Source of the DNA: Kangiella sp. HZ709
GTDB lineage: Bacteria; Pseudomonadota; Gammaproteobacteria; Enterobacterales; Kangiellaceae
Length of the DNA stretch: 64,000 bases
Direction of reading: 5' to 3'
Assembly (NCBI RefSeq): GCF_009674675.1
Contig: NZ_WKJC01000001.1
Coordinates: 875,031 to 939,030 of the forward strand
The notes under the pieces were generated by a model. The model was not told the DNA's origin, made no database searches, and was given only the letters and a program-made list of their open reading frames with translations. Positions 24,871-33,984 of this stretch are shown one piece after another. The first letter of the stretch is position 1; every line of letters starts with the position of its first letter. The position numbers were made by a program, and so were the translations under genes.

Positions 24871-25248
24871 ATGAAGCTTAGCTTTCTTTTTGCCTTATTA
24901 ATTTCCTTAGCATCTTGTCAAGCTGCTAAGGATAAGTCTTTTGAAAAAGGACCTGAAAAGAAACTAGCGCATCATGGCATTATTAAGGGCAACAAAGGGC
25001 AGATTGTTGAGATCTGCCCTGAGTTAACTAAAGGGCAATCCATTAGCTTTACCTTCAATAGTAACTTGCCAGTTACGTTTAACTTTCATTACCATCTCGA
25101 TAATGAAACTGTTTATCCAGTTACCGAACGCAACCTCTCAGAGTTCAATTACCGATACAAAGCTGAACAAGATAACGTTTATTGCTTTATGTGGGAGTCC
25201 CTATTGGACAATACCAAAACAAAATACCAGTACAGCCTGATCAATTAA
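24871..25248 (+). CDS. Small putative lipoprotein
   Basis: A 125-residue protein with a lipoprotein-type signal: charged MKLS, hydrophobic FLFALLIS, and a lipobox L-A-S-C with Cys17 as the probable lipidated residue. The rest is a single small domain with beta-strand character (QSISFTFNSNLPVTFNFHYHLDNETVYPVTE). I do not recognise the family. Residue Lys/Ala/Ala after the Cys gives no inner-membrane retention Asp at +2, so outer-membrane sorting is likely by the E. coli rule. It begins 15 bases after valS and converges with the lysC-lysA gene. Confidence 0.65.
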   Translation: MKLSFLFALLISLASCQAAKDKSFEKGPEKKLAHHGIIKGNKGQIVEICPELTKGQSISFTFNSNLPVTFNFHYHLDNETVYPVTERNLSEFNYRYKAEQDNVYCFMWESLLDNTKTKYQYSLIN

Positions 25249-25264
25249 CTATTCGCAACATCAG

Positions 25265-27823
25265 TTAAATACAAAATTCTTCAGCAGGCTCTCGCAAGTT
25301 GTAACGATTACTCATAACGTGGCCATAAGCGCCCACCTTATCGATCAAAACAATATCCCCCTCTTCCGTTGTAGGAAATGGAATTTCTATTCCGAGTTTA
25401 TCTGTGCTTTCACAAATTGGGCCGACGATAGTAGCTAATTTATCTTTCTCCGAATTCATTCGCGTAAGATTTTCTATCGGATGATATGAGCCATATAGAG
25501 CAGGCCTCATAAGCGAATTCATACCCGTATTAATACCCACATAATAATAGTTTTGCTTTTGTTTAACTTGCGTTACTTTGGATATCAAAACCCCAGCATC
25601 CGCAACTAGATACCTTCCTGGTTCTATCCAAAAAGTAAGATCTGGATAATCAGACTTAACCTCATTCAAAGCCAAATTCACCTCGATAAAGTTAAGCGAT
25701 TCTTGTTCCGATTTTTCTTTGATACCAAAGCCACCACCTAAATTAAGATATTTTACTGTTGGTAATTCTGTGGCTAGTCCTGCCAATAATCGCGCATGTT
25801 CCGCCCAATGCTTCGGCGTTAAAATACCACTACCCGCATGGGCATGCAGGCCTACAATAGAAATATTATGCTCTTTAATTACATCTTTAATCAGATCTAA
25901 CTCGTAAATGGGGATACCAAATTTAGAAGTAGCTCCAGCAGTCCTAACGTTTTCATGATGTCCTTTTCCTATATTCGGGTCAATTCTAAGAAACACCGAC
26001 TGTCCTGAAAATATATCAGCCCACTGGGTTAGCGGATAAGTACTGTCTAAGGATAAATTAATACCTAATGATAAAGCTTGTTGATATTCTGCTTTATTAG
26101 CAAAGTTTGGAGTGAAAAATACTTTTTTTCTATCTATGTCAGGAAATAAATCTAAGATTAATTGTATTTCATTTAAAGATACCGTTTCAAAACCTAAATC
26201 TTGGTGATAAATATTTTCTAATATCTGTTTATTGTTATTCGCTTTTACCGCAAAGAAAACTTGCTCAATAGCTTCCAATGAAGATAGTTGCTCTACTTTT
26301 TCGTTTACCGTGTTTTTATGATACACATAGGCCTGATCTGTAGAACTCAAAATTTCCTCTAATCTATCAACTTGTTCTTGCCACCACCTGACTTCTTTTA
26401 GTTGAATATTTTGCTTTAATTCTGAAATTGTAGGTCCTAAGATCGAGCTATTAGGGTTATTGCTAATCAATAACTCATGTAAAGAAGCAATCACCTTTTC
26501 TGTAAATTCATCATCTATCACAAAGGTAAGATTTAGGTCTGATGCTGCTTGCGATAAAAGGTAGACGGGATAAGTTTCAAAGATGCTTAAGGCCGGTGAT
26601 ATTTTGTGTAGGATTGCTCTAACATTTTGACCTACAATAGATACCGCTGTGCAATTTGTCATTAATTCAACATCAGCAACCTCTTCTAAATCACGCATCA
26701 AGCGCGATAGTTCCTTTGTTTTTATCACCTGAGTCAAGCTGTCTAAGGTGACTGTTATGTTGGTTTCAGAAGTAGAAACTAGATCAATCGAAAAGTTGTG
26801 CTTTTTGAATATCGCAAAAATATCCGCTAAATAACCCGCTTGTTGCCACATACCCTGGCTTTCCATTGAAATCAAAGTAACTTTTTCTTTAGCGGTCACC
26901 GCCTTAACCATGCCTTTAGTCGTTTCAGCAGAGTAAATTTTAGTTCCTTTAATTTCAGGTGCCAAAGTCGAGCGAATATAAATTGGGATTTGAAATTCTT
27001 TGGTAGGTTGAATCGCTCTTGGATGCAAAACTTTTGCACCTGCCGAGGCCATTTCCTGAGCTTCAGTATAATCTAGTTGCTTTAATAACCGAGCATTTTG
27101 CACTTGATTAGGGTTGGCAGTAAAAATACCTTCAACATCAGTCCAAATTTCTAATCTTTCAGCTGTAATCTTACTGGCAAAGTAAGCTGCTGAAGTATCA
27201 GAACCTCCACGACCGGTTAATACGGTTTCCTGTTCTCCATTCGCGGCAATAAAGCCTTGTGTTACAACCAAAGATGATTGATTGATAAAGGAGATTAATT
27301 TTTTGTCAGGATCGTAATTACAATTAACCGTTAAATATTGAGAGTCCTCTGAAGTGCTGAGTAGATATCGCCTTGCATCAAGCCAAGTTGCGTTATTATT
27401 TAAAGTGCGATTTAAATACTCAGCGCCTATTGTAGTTGACCATAGCTCTCCTTGGGCTAAAACTTCTGCTCTAATTCGATCAGATACTTCGCCCAATAAC
27501 AAAATACCATCCAACATTTTTTTTAGGTAAGACTGCTGCTCAGTTAACAGCTCCTGAGGTAACTCTAACTCCGAAACTAATTCTTTATGAGCATAAACAA
27601 CCTCATTAAATAAGCTCAGAGTTTTTTTATCTTCACCATTAATAGCGAACTCTATGATTCGCTCTAAAGTATTAGAAATACCGCTTAAAGCGGAATGAAC
27701 AATCATTACTCTTTTATTAGCAACTAGTTTTTTTTTGATAATCTTGACGATATTTTGCCAATTCCTTACCGAAGAAACGCTGGTTCCTCCAAACTTTAAC
27801 ACCTGCCACTGTTGTTGATTCAT
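25265..27823 (-). CDS. Bifunctional aspartate kinase/diaminopimelate decarboxylase
   Basis: An 852-residue fusion that joins the first and last enzymes of lysine synthesis: aspartokinase (LysC) and meso-diaminopimelate decarboxylase (LysA). The kinase half (about 1-470) begins VLKFGGTSVSS, has VLTGRGGSDTSAAYFA and two ACT regulatory repeats. The decarboxylase half (about 500-852) is a fold type III PLP enzyme: the PLP lysine is in VFFAVKANNN, followed by GLHAHAGSG, NLGGGFG, EPGRYLVADAG and the CESTDKLG segment. The same fusion is known from Xanthomonadales and a few other gammaproteobacteria. A ribosome binding site GGTGA precedes the ATG at 27823. An intrinsic terminator lies only about 22 bases upstream, so expression must be controlled by read-through; see the leader and attenuator entries. 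Confidence 0.95.
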   Translation of the reverse strand: MNQQQWQVLKFGGTSVSSVRNWQNIVKIIKKKLVANKRVMIVHSALSGISNTLERIIEFAINGEDKKTLSLFNEVVYAHKELVSELELPQELLTEQQSYLKKMLDGILLLGEVSDRIRAEVLAQGELWSTTIGAEYLNRTLNNNATWLDARRYLLSTSEDSQYLTVNCNYDPDKKLISFINQSSLVVTQGFIAANGEQETVLTGRGGSDTSAAYFASKITAERLEIWTDVEGIFTANPNQVQNARLLKQLDYTEAQEMASAGAKVLHPRAIQPTKEFQIPIYIRSTLAPEIKGTKIYSAETTKGMVKAVTAKEKVTLISMESQGMWQQAGYLADIFAIFKKHNFSIDLVSTSETNITVTLDSLTQVIKTKELSRLMRDLEEVADVELMTNCTAVSIVGQNVRAILHKISPALSIFETYPVYLLSQAASDLNLTFVIDDEFTEKVIASLHELLISNNPNSSILGPTISELKQNIQLKEVRWWQEQVDRLEEILSSTDQAYVYHKNTVNEKVEQLSSLEAIEQVFFAVKANNNKQILENIYHQDLGFETVSLNEIQLILDLFPDIDRKKVFFTPNFANKAEYQQALSLGINLSLDSTYPLTQWADIFSGQSVFLRIDPNIGKGHHENVRTAGATSKFGIPIYELDLIKDVIKEHNISIVGLHAHAGSGILTPKHWAEHARLLAGLATELPTVKYLNLGGGFGIKEKSEQESLNFIEVNLALNEVKSDYPDLTFWIEPGRYLVADAGVLISKVTQVKQKQNYYYVGINTGMNSLMRPALYGSYHPIENLTRMNSEKDKLATIVGPICESTDKLGIEIPFPTTEEGDIVLIDKVGAYGHVMSNRYNLREPAEEFCI

Positions 27824-27845
27824 TACTTCACCTTTTACCAGCCAT

Positions 27846-27870
27846 AAAAAAACCCGCCGAAGCGGGTTTT
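27846..27870 (-). terminator. Attenuator terminator before the lysC-lysA fusion
   Basis: On the minus strand AAAACCCGC, loop TTCG, GCGGGTTTT, then further T (seven T in all after GCGGG): a nine-base stem closed by the extra-stable C(UUCG)G tetraloop. The last T is about 22 bases from the start codon at 27823. No promoter can fit between hairpin and gene, so the gene can only be expressed when RNA polymerase passes the terminator. A segment GCGGGT at 27891-27896 (minus strand), upstream, can pair with the hairpin's 5' arm ACCCGC. Confidence 0.85.
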
Positions 27871-27888
27871 AAATTTAAACTATCTTTT

Positions 27889-27966
27889 TTACCCGCAATA
27901 CGATGCCATAGCTTTATGTTTCAAAGCTTTTTTAGCGAACGATTTATTGCAGATGTTTATATTCAT
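27889..27966 (-). CDS. Candidate lysine-rich leader peptide
   Basis: A 25-codon open frame with ATG at 27964-27966 and stop TAA at 27889-27891. The peptide starts MNINICNKSFAKKALKHK and ends AMASYCG. Five of 25 residues are lysine, four of them within seven codons (K-K-A-L-K-H-K). The final codons TGC GGG TAA contain the GCGGGT that can pair with the terminator's 5' arm, so a ribosome reaching the stop codon would cover it, while one stalled at the lysine codons would leave it free. This fits a lysine-specific ribosome attenuator. The weak point is the ribosome binding site: AAGG ends only two bases before the ATG, so initiation may be inefficient or near-leaderless. Confidence 0.5.
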   Translation of the reverse strand: MNINICNKSFAKKALKHKAMASYCG

Positions 27967-27969
27967 GGC

Positions 27970-28001
27970 CTTATACTTATATAAAATTCTGTAGATGTCA
28001 A
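27970..28001 (-). promoter_or_regulatory. Possible promoter of the lysine leader
   Basis: A perfect -35 box TTGACA occupies 27996-28001 on the minus strand. Candidate -10 boxes downstream are TATAAG at 27976-27981 (14-base spacer), TAAGTA at 27974-27979 (16-base spacer) and TATAAG at 27970-27975 (20-base spacer); none has the ideal 17. Any of them would start the transcript close to the leader ATG. Confidence 0.35.
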
Positions 28002-28085
28002 TCTACTCATTACTTATAGATTAGGAAACTGATAAGAAGTTACAATAAAACTCTTTATAGTTGCTAGTCTTTCTTAGTTAGTGCA

Positions 28086-28625
28086 TCAAATAAACCTTTC
28101 AAGCCATAAGAGCCCAAGCACCAAAAGCAATAAGTAATAAAGCCCTACTCCTACAATTCCAAGCCAACCGGTTATATTAACTAAAGCACTATTTTCAACT
28201 GGTTCATCACCATAGGCATTTTTATGCTGTTCACCTGGCATGATTATTAATGCCAAGCCTATCAAGGGAATTAAGCTTGTGAGTGCAACGAAACCTCTAT
28301 GCCCCATATCATGAGCTCTTTGTATAGAAAGCCAAACACCGTTAATAACGGCCGATATCAGAATCACTAACATACCAATCCAAAGCACAACATCTAAGCC
28401 ATAGGATGTACGATCTGCAAAAGGGTCTCGATAATCTAAATAAAGTATCAGATATATTACAAAAACATAGCCAAAGAAAATGATGCTCGGCAGAAAGTAA
28501 GCCAACTGCAAATACTTCAGTCGATTCATTCGCCCTCTAAAATTGAAATATTTAAAGTGTTGCTTCTGCCCTATTTCCGCAACCTGTATATCTGCTTTCG
28601 GTGCTTGATATACAGAATCATCCAT
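28086..28625 (-). CDS. DUF805-family inner-membrane protein
   Basis: A 179-residue membrane protein. After a soluble N-terminus comes the DUF805 signature FNFRGRMNRLKYL, then four hydrophobic segments (about 45-65, 85-105, 120-135 with the typical RAHDMGHRGFVAL before it, and 155-175). DUF805 proteins such as E. coli YhaH and YhaI have no established function. Its start overlaps the end of tadA by eight bases, so the two are co-transcribed and probably coupled. Confidence 0.85.
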   Translation of the reverse strand: MDDSVYQAPKADIQVAEIGQKQHFKYFNFRGRMNRLKYLQLAYFLPSIIFFGYVFVIYLILYLDYRDPFADRTSYGLDVVLWIGMLVILISAVINGVWLSIQRAHDMGHRGFVALTSLIPLIGLALIIMPGEQHKNAYGDEPVENSALVNITGWLGIVGVGLYYLLLLVLGLLWLERFI

Positions 28626-29097
28626 TTTTTCTTTTCCGCTTAAAAAACTGCTTTAGCTGCTCGCTAGCTTCTGCTTGCAACAAGCCCGACTCTAAATCAC
28701 ACTGATGATTAAAACTGTTATCTTGCAGAATGTTGAGCACAGAGCCCGCCGCACCGGTTCGAGGGTCATGAGTTGCAAAAACAACTCTAGCCACGCGCGC
28801 ATGTACCAAAGCCATAGCGCACATAGCGCAAGGCTCCAAGGTAACATATAAGGTGGTATCTATAAGGCGATAATTATCTAGCTTCTGACCTGCTTGTCTT
28901 AAAGCCATAATTTCGGCATGAGCCGAAGGGTCATGATTTTTAATAGGCTGGTTATAGCCCTCTGCTAGAATCTCATTATTCTTAACTAGCACTGCGCCTA
29001 CTGGAACTTCGCCTTTCTCTTCAGCGACTGCAGCAAGCTGTAAAGCCCGCTGCATAAAGATTAAATCTTGCTTAGAAAAATCCATTCGGCTAGTCAT
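28618..29097 (-). CDS. tadA: tRNA adenosine(34) deaminase TadA
   Basis: Zinc enzyme that converts the wobble adenosine of tRNA-Arg(ACG) to inosine. 159 residues. The deaminase motifs are H60-A-E62 (zinc His and proton-shuttling Glu) and P-C90-A-M-C93 (zinc cysteines). An alternative start at Met5 (MDFSKQDL) cannot be excluded. Its 3' end overlaps the DUF805 gene. guaA lies 76 bases upstream on the same strand, as in many gammaproteobacteria where tadA follows guaBA. Confidence 0.95.
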   Translation of the reverse strand: MTSRMDFSKQDLIFMQRALQLAAVAEEKGEVPVGAVLVKNNEILAEGYNQPIKNHDPSAHAEIMALRQAGQKLDNYRLIDTTLYVTLEPCAMCAMALVHARVARVVFATHDPRTGAAGSVLNILQDNSFNHQCDLESGLLQAEASEQLKQFFKRKRKNG

Positions 29098-29173
29098 TAA
29101 GCATAAGGCTGAAAATAATTTCAGTTGCAGCCTTTAAGTTTCCTTGATGATAGACGGCAAAAAAAGACAAATA

Positions 29174-30745
29174 TTATTCCCACTCGATAGTTGCTGGTGG
29201 TTTAGATGAAATATCATAGGTAACTCTCGAAATCCCATCAACCTCATTAATAATTCTTCCAGAAACATGCTCTAAAAAATCATAAGGCAGGTGCGCCCAA
29301 CGAGCAGTCATAAAATCAATCGTTTCAACCGCACGTAATGCCACTACATAATCGTATTTACGACCATCACCCATAACGCCCACTGAGCGTACTGGCAAGA
29401 AGACCGTAAAGGATTGGCTGGTTTTATGGTAAAGATCCCACTTATATAATTCTTCGATAAAGATAGCATCAGCTTTACGTAGTAAATCTGCGTATTCTTT
29501 TTTTACTTCGCCAAGAATACGAACTCCCAAGCCTGGTCCTGGGAATGGGTGACGGTAAAGCATGTCGTAAGGTAAACCTAGCTCTAAACCAATTTTCCGC
29601 ACTTCATCTTTAAATAGCTCTCGTAAAGGCTCAACTAGTTTCAATTCCATATCTTCAGGTAAGCCGCCAACATTGTGATGAGATTTAATCACGTGCGCTT
29701 TACCGGTTTTAGCTCCTGCTGACTCAATAACGTCAGGATAAATAGTTCCTTGCGCTAACCACTTCGCATTAACTAACTTTTTAGACTCTTCATCGAAGAT
29801 ATCTACAAATACCTTACCAATAATTTTACGTTTGGCTTCTGGTTCATCTTCGCCTTTTAATTCGCCTAAGAAGCGGTCTTCAGCATCAACACGAATAATG
29901 CTTAAGCCAAATTTCCCAGCGAACATATCCATCACTTGATCGCCTTCATTCAAGCGCAGCAAACCATTATCAACAAAGACACAAGTCAACTTATCACCAA
30001 TGGCTTTGTGTAAAAGCATAGCGGTTACTGAAGAATCAACGCCGCCTGACAAACCTAAAACAACTTCCTCATCGCCAACTTGCTGTTTAATTTGAACAAT
30101 CGCATCTTCGATAATATTGGCTGAAGTCCAAAGCTTTTCACAACCACAAATATCTGCAACAAAACGCTCTAAAATTCTTCCGCCTTGTTTAGTGTGAGTA
30201 ACTTCTGCGTGAAATTGAATGCCATAGAAAGGTTTTTCTTTATGTGCCATCGCCGCAATTGGAGCATTGTCACTGGATGCAATAACTTCAAACGTTTCAG
30301 GCGTTTCGACAACCTTATCGCCATGACTCATCCAAACATCTAAAATAGCCTTACCATCAATAATGCGGTCTTCAATACCATTAAATAAATCATTATCGAC
30401 TGCGCTAACTTCTGCATAACCAAATTCTTTCTTATCAGAAGTTCCAACTTTACCACCTAACTGATGGGCCATGGTTTGCATGCCATAGCAAATTCCTAAC
30501 ACAGGAATACCTAGCTCAAAAACTAATTCAGGTGCACGAGGAGTATTTTCTAGAGTAACAGACTCAGGGCCACCTGAAAGAATAATTCCTTTAGGGTTAA
30601 ATTCACGAATAAAGTCATCGCTCACATCAAACGGTACTAGCTCACAATAAACTCCTATCTCACGCACTCGACGTGCAATTAATTGAGTATATTGAGAACC
30701 AAAATCTAAAATTAGAACTCGATGATCATGAATATTCGCTTGCAT
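29174..30745 (-). CDS. guaA: GMP synthase (glutamine-hydrolysing)
   Basis: Converts XMP to GMP using glutamine and ATP. 523 residues with an N-terminal class I glutamine amidotransferase (nucleophile Cys86 in GICYGMQ, His/Glu partners in [10 protein letters not shown]), then the ATP-pyrophosphatase domain with the P-loop motif LSGGVDSSV, and the C-terminal dimerisation domain ending in [15 protein letters not shown], the universal GuaA terminus. It lies downstream of guaB on the same strand, separated by 228 bases that hold a structured repeat and a hairpin. Confidence 0.97.
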   Translation of the reverse strand: MQANIHDHRVLILDFGSQYTQLIARRVREIGVYCELVPFDVSDDFIREFNPKGIILSGGPESVTLENTPRAPELVFELGIPVLGICYGMQTMAHQLGGKVGTSDKKEFGYAEVSAVDNDLFNGIEDRIIDGKAILDVWMSHGDKVVETPETFEVIASSDNAPIAAMAHKEKPFYGIQFHAEVTHTKQGGRILERFVADICGCEKLWTSANIIEDAIVQIKQQVGDEEVVLGLSGGVDSSVTAMLLHKAIGDKLTCVFVDNGLLRLNEGDQVMDMFAGKFGLSIIRVDAEDRFLGELKGEDEPEAKRKIIGKVFVDIFDEESKKLVNAKWLAQGTIYPDVIESAGAKTGKAHVIKSHHNVGGLPEDMELKLVEPLRELFKDEVRKIGLELGLPYDMLYRHPFPGPGLGVRILGEVKKEYADLLRKADAIFIEELYKWDLYHKTSQSFTVFLPVRSVGVMGDGRKYDYVVALRAVETIDFMTARWAHLPYDFLEHVSGRIINEVDGISRVTYDISSKPPATIEWE

Positions 30746-30798
30746 CAGCTTTACCTTCTTAGGTTAGATAGAACAGTCTAATTAAAATCTTAAATCAA

Positions 30799-30836
30799 AA
30801 AACCGCAGACTATCTACATTTTTAGTCCACGGTTTT
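30799..30836 (-). terminator. Hairpin between guaB and guaA
   Basis: On the minus strand AAAACCG, TG, GACTA, a 10-base loop, TAGTC, TG, CGGTTTT followed by TT. The stem of 7 + 5 pairs has a small internal loop, with short T runs at its 3' side. It can act as a partial terminator, allowing guaA to be expressed less than, or separately from, guaB. Confidence 0.5.
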
Positions 30837-30876
30837 CTTACAACTTTATAGCAACGAGAAACAATTAAATTGAGTG

Positions 30877-30956
30877 AGTTCGAGGCAAAGTTTAATGAGA
30901 CTGCGCAATGTACATCAGTACATGAGCATGATCGATTTAAACTTTAACGAAGAAAT
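30877..30956. repeat. Structured dispersed repeat, copy A (after guaB)
   Basis: An 80-base element beginning AGTTCGAGGCAAAG and ending CTTTAACGAAGAAAT. The outer stem is AAAGTTTAA (30887-30895) with TTAAACTTT (30937-30945). An inner hairpin ATGTAC-ATCA-GTACAT spans 30908-30923. The minus-strand guaB stop codon is only 17 bases from the element. Copy B at 43547-43627 has the same conserved ends but a different, still perfectly paired stem. Confidence 0.65.
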
Positions 30957-30973
30957 CGCTAAATTTAAGCAGT

Positions 30974-32434
30974 TTATCGTCTGTAGTTGGGTGCTTCTTT
31001 TGTGATAGTCACATCATGCACATGGCTCTCGCTCATGCCTGCGTTAGTGACTCTCACAAACTCTGCTTTATTACGCATATCGTCAATAGTGCCACAACCT
31101 GTTAAGCCCATGCTTGAACGTAAGCCACCCATCATTTGATGAATAATTTGGTTCATTGCTCCTTTGTATGGAACACGACCTTCAATACCTTCTGGTACCA
31201 ACTTATCTGCCGCATTTGAGCTTTGGAAGTAACGGTCAGCAGAACTATTCTTTTGGTTCATTGCGCCCAATGAACCCATGCCACGGTACGATTTGTAAGA
31301 GCGACCTTGATAAAGTTCAACTTCACCTGGAGCTTCTTCAGTCCCTGCTAACATTGAACCAACCATCACACAATAAGCTCCAGCTGCTAATGCTTTGCAT
31401 ATATCACCAGAAAAGCGAATGCCGCCATCTGCGATAAATGGAACGCCAGAACCTTTAAGTTCTTTAGCAACGTTAGAAATTGCAGAAATTTGCGGAACCC
31501 CAACACCTGTTACAATACGGGTAGTACATATAGAACCAGGGCCGATACCAACTTTTACAGCGTCAGCACCTGCATCCACTAAAGCGCGTGCACCTGCCGC
31601 GGTAGCAATATTGCCGCCAATCACTTGTACGTCTGGGAATTTTTGTTTTACCCATTTAACTTTATCTAGAACGCCTTGTGAGTGACCATGGGAAGTATCC
31701 ACCAAAATAATATCCAAACCTGCATCAACTAGTGCAGTTACCCGATCTTCGGTATCAGCACCAGTTCCAACTGCCGCACCCACTCGAAGATGACCATAAC
31801 GGTCTTTACAAGCATTGGGTTTATTCTCAGCATGACGGATGTCTTTAACGGTAATCAACCCTTTTAAGTTAAAGTCATCATCGATCACTAGTACTTTTTC
31901 AATACGGTGTTGATGCAATTTCTCTAACACTTCTTGGCTGGAAGCATTTTCTTTTACTGTGACTAAATCGCCTTTAGGCGTCATCACATTAGAAACTGGT
32001 TGATCTAGATTAGTTTCAAAACGAATATCGCGATTGGTTACGATCCCAACTAATTGATCACCATCGACCACCGGCATACCTGAAATACCATGACGTTCGG
32101 TCATAGCTTTCACTTCTCCAATGGTAGTGTTGGGTGGAATGGTAATAGGATCTTTTACGATACCGCTTTCGAATTTTTTAACACGACGAACATTCTCAGC
32201 TTGTTGTTGAATAGTCATATTTTTATGAATAAAGCCAACACCACCTTCTTGTGCTAAAGCAATGGCAAGACGTGCTTCAGTTACGGTATCCATAGCCGCA
32301 GAAACCAAAGGGATATTCAAAGAAAAGTCGCGCGTAATTTGGGTGCGTAAATCCGCATCCGCAGGTAGTACCGTCGAGTGAGCCGGAACTAATAAAACGT
32401 CGTCAAAGGTAAGAGCTTCCTCTATAATGCGCAT
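30974..32434 (-). CDS. guaB: IMP dehydrogenase
   Basis: Oxidises IMP to XMP with NAD, the committed step to guanine nucleotides. A TIM barrel interrupted by two CBS domains (about 95-205; [20 protein letters not shown] and [22 protein letters not shown]). The catalytic loop is [17 protein letters not shown] with the active Cys, and the flap contains [12 protein letters not shown] chose the ATG at 32434 ([17 protein letters not shown]), which matches the normal start of the family; an in-frame GTG at 32446 would add four residues. The gene is divergent from xseA, the standard gammaproteobacterial arrangement. Confidence 0.96.
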   Translation of the reverse strand: MRIIEEALTFDDVLLVPAHSTVLPADADLRTQITRDFSLNIPLVSAAMDTVTEARLAIALAQEGGVGFIHKNMTIQQQAENVRRVKKFESGIVKDPITIPPNTTIGEVKAMTERHGISGMPVVDGDQLVGIVTNRDIRFETNLDQPVSNVMTPKGDLVTVKENASSQEVLEKLHQHRIEKVLVIDDDFNLKGLITVKDIRHAENKPNACKDRYGHLRVGAAVGTGADTEDRVTALVDAGLDIILVDTSHGHSQGVLDKVKWVKQKFPDVQVIGGNIATAAGARALVDAGADAVKVGIGPGSICTTRIVTGVGVPQISAISNVAKELKGSGVPFIADGGIRFSGDICKALAAGAYCVMVGSMLAGTEEAPGEVELYQGRSYKSYRGMGSLGAMNQKNSSADRYFQSSNAADKLVPEGIEGRVPYKGAMNQIIHQMMGGLRSSMGLTGCGTIDDMRNKAEFVRVTNAGMSESHVHDVTITKEAPNYRR

Positions 32435-32515
32435 ATCGTTTACCACGTATTATGTGCCAGTAAATGGGCTGAAAACTATTATTCAATCCGCTACTCTGGC
32501 TTGATGAAGCGCGTT

Positions 32516-32545
32516 ATTATACCTTTTAATGGAACCTTAGGTAAA
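32516..32545 (-). promoter_or_regulatory. Probable guaB promoter
   Basis: On the minus strand TTTACC (32540-32545) and a perfect TATAAT (32516-32521) with an 18-base spacer, about 80 bases before the guaB start. GCGC-rich sequence follows the -10 box, as in stringently controlled promoters, but that is only suggestive. No PurR-like operator was recognised with confidence. Confidence 0.5.
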
Positions 32546-32612
32546 CAATTAAATAACGCCCTTAGTAACTATCTTTAGTTAGCCTATTTCAACCATAAAT
32601 AATGACAGAAAC

Positions 32613-33974
32613 ATGATTCAGCCAATTTTACAGCCACAACAAGCAACGAATTCGCCAGGCGAGCAGCGGAAAGTCTTTTCAGTATCCGAAATGGCGCTGA
32701 CCATTCGGAGGCAGTTAGAAAGAGAAATTGGCCAAATCTGGATCACGGGTGAAATCTCAAACTTCATGCAACCTGCTTCGGGCCACTGGTATTTCACACT
32801 TAAAGATGCCAATGCTCAGTTGAAATGTGCGATTTTCAAAAACCGTAATCGCTCTGCTCGTTTCACTCCTGAAGATGGACAACAGGTTCTGATTCGCGCA
32901 AAACTTAGCTTGTACGAGCCGCGAGGGGATCTACAGTTAATTGGCGAGTATATCGAACCGGCAGGTGAAGGCGCATTACAAGTTGCTTTTAATCGCCTTA
33001 AAGAAAAGTTAAAAGCCAAAGGCTTATTTGACGCTGCTCATAAGAAAACCATACCGAAAGTCCCTAATAAAATTGGTATTATCACTTCCGCCAGTGGCGC
33101 GGCCATCAGAGATGTTTTAACAGTATTGAAACGTCGCATGCCACAAGTACCCATAGTGATTTACCCCAGCCTAGTTCAAGGCGATAACGCTGCACAAAGT
33201 TTAATTCAACAAATCCAGCAAGCAAATCTAGATAAAGCTTGTGATGTATTATTGTTAACTCGTGGCGGCGGCTCGCTTGAAGATATGTGGTGCTTTAATG
33301 ACGAAGCTTTAGCAGAAGCTATTTTTGCCAGCGAATTACCTCTGGTTTCAGCCGTTGGCCATGAAGTAGATATTACTATTAGCGATATGGTGGCTGACTT
33401 ACGCGCTCCTACACCATCGGCTGCCGCAGAATTATTAGTGCCCGACCAAACTGAGTATCGTCAAAAACTAAATCAATTCAAAAGACGATTAGTTAATGAA
33501 ACAGAACATAAGTTAGAAGTAGCTCAAGCACTGCTGGATAGGTTAACCGCGCAAATTGTTCACCCTAAAGAAAAGCTTATTGAATCCCGTTCCGATCTTA
33601 GAGAGCTAACACAAAATCTTTTAGTGGCTTTTAGAGATACTATTTCTGACCGCTCAACAAATTTAGTTGACTTGCAGTATCGGTTAAAAAGTTTCGACCC
33701 ACAGTTTGAGCTAGAACATAAAACAGATGAATTGTTAATAGCCAAAGATAATCTTGTTAAAACATTTAATGATTTACTTAAAAGCAAACAGCAACAAATG
33801 GCATTATCAATGCAAAAACTGAATGACTTTAGTCCATTAGCCACTTTAAAACGGGGCTATACCATTACTGAAGATGAAAGTGGTAACACATTAACCTCAG
33901 TAAAACAGGCTAAAAAAGCTAAAAAATTAACAACTAAGTTTGTGGATGGGGAAATACACAGCAAACTGAACTAA
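32613..33974 (+). CDS. xseA: Exodeoxyribonuclease VII large subunit
   Basis: Catalytic subunit of the ExoVII single-strand nuclease. 453 residues. The N-terminal OB fold includes FSVSEMALTIRRQLEREIGQIWITGEISNF and GHWYFTLKD. The catalytic domain has GIITSASGAAIRDVLTVLKRRMP, LLLTRGGGSLEDMWCFNDE and VGHEVDITISDMVADLRAPTPSAAAEL. A long coiled-coil region (about 270-400) follows, ending in LKRGYTIT. The small subunit XseB is not encoded here. Divergent from guaB, convergent with der. Confidence 0.96.
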   Translation: MIQPILQPQQATNSPGEQRKVFSVSEMALTIRRQLEREIGQIWITGEISNFMQPASGHWYFTLKDANAQLKCAIFKNRNRSARFTPEDGQQVLIRAKLSLYEPRGDLQLIGEYIEPAGEGALQVAFNRLKEKLKAKGLFDAAHKKTIPKVPNKIGIITSASGAAIRDVLTVLKRRMPQVPIVIYPSLVQGDNAAQSLIQQIQQANLDKACDVLLLTRGGGSLEDMWCFNDEALAEAIFASELPLVSAVGHEVDITISDMVADLRAPTPSAAAELLVPDQTEYRQKLNQFKRRLVNETEHKLEVAQALLDRLTAQIVHPKEKLIESRSDLRELTQNLLVAFRDTISDRSTNLVDLQYRLKSFDPQFELEHKTDELLIAKDNLVKTFNDLLKSKQQQMALSMQKLNDFSPLATLKRGYTITEDESGNTLTSVKQAKKAKKLTTKFVDGEIHSKLN

Positions 33975-33984
33975 ACACTATTAT

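Noticed and set aside
27824-28085. Lysine riboswitch (L-box) upstream of the lysC-lysA fusion
   Set aside because: I could not find the conserved L-box core or its long multi-helix layout; the region is only about 260 bases and is explained better by a short leader ORF and a terminator.
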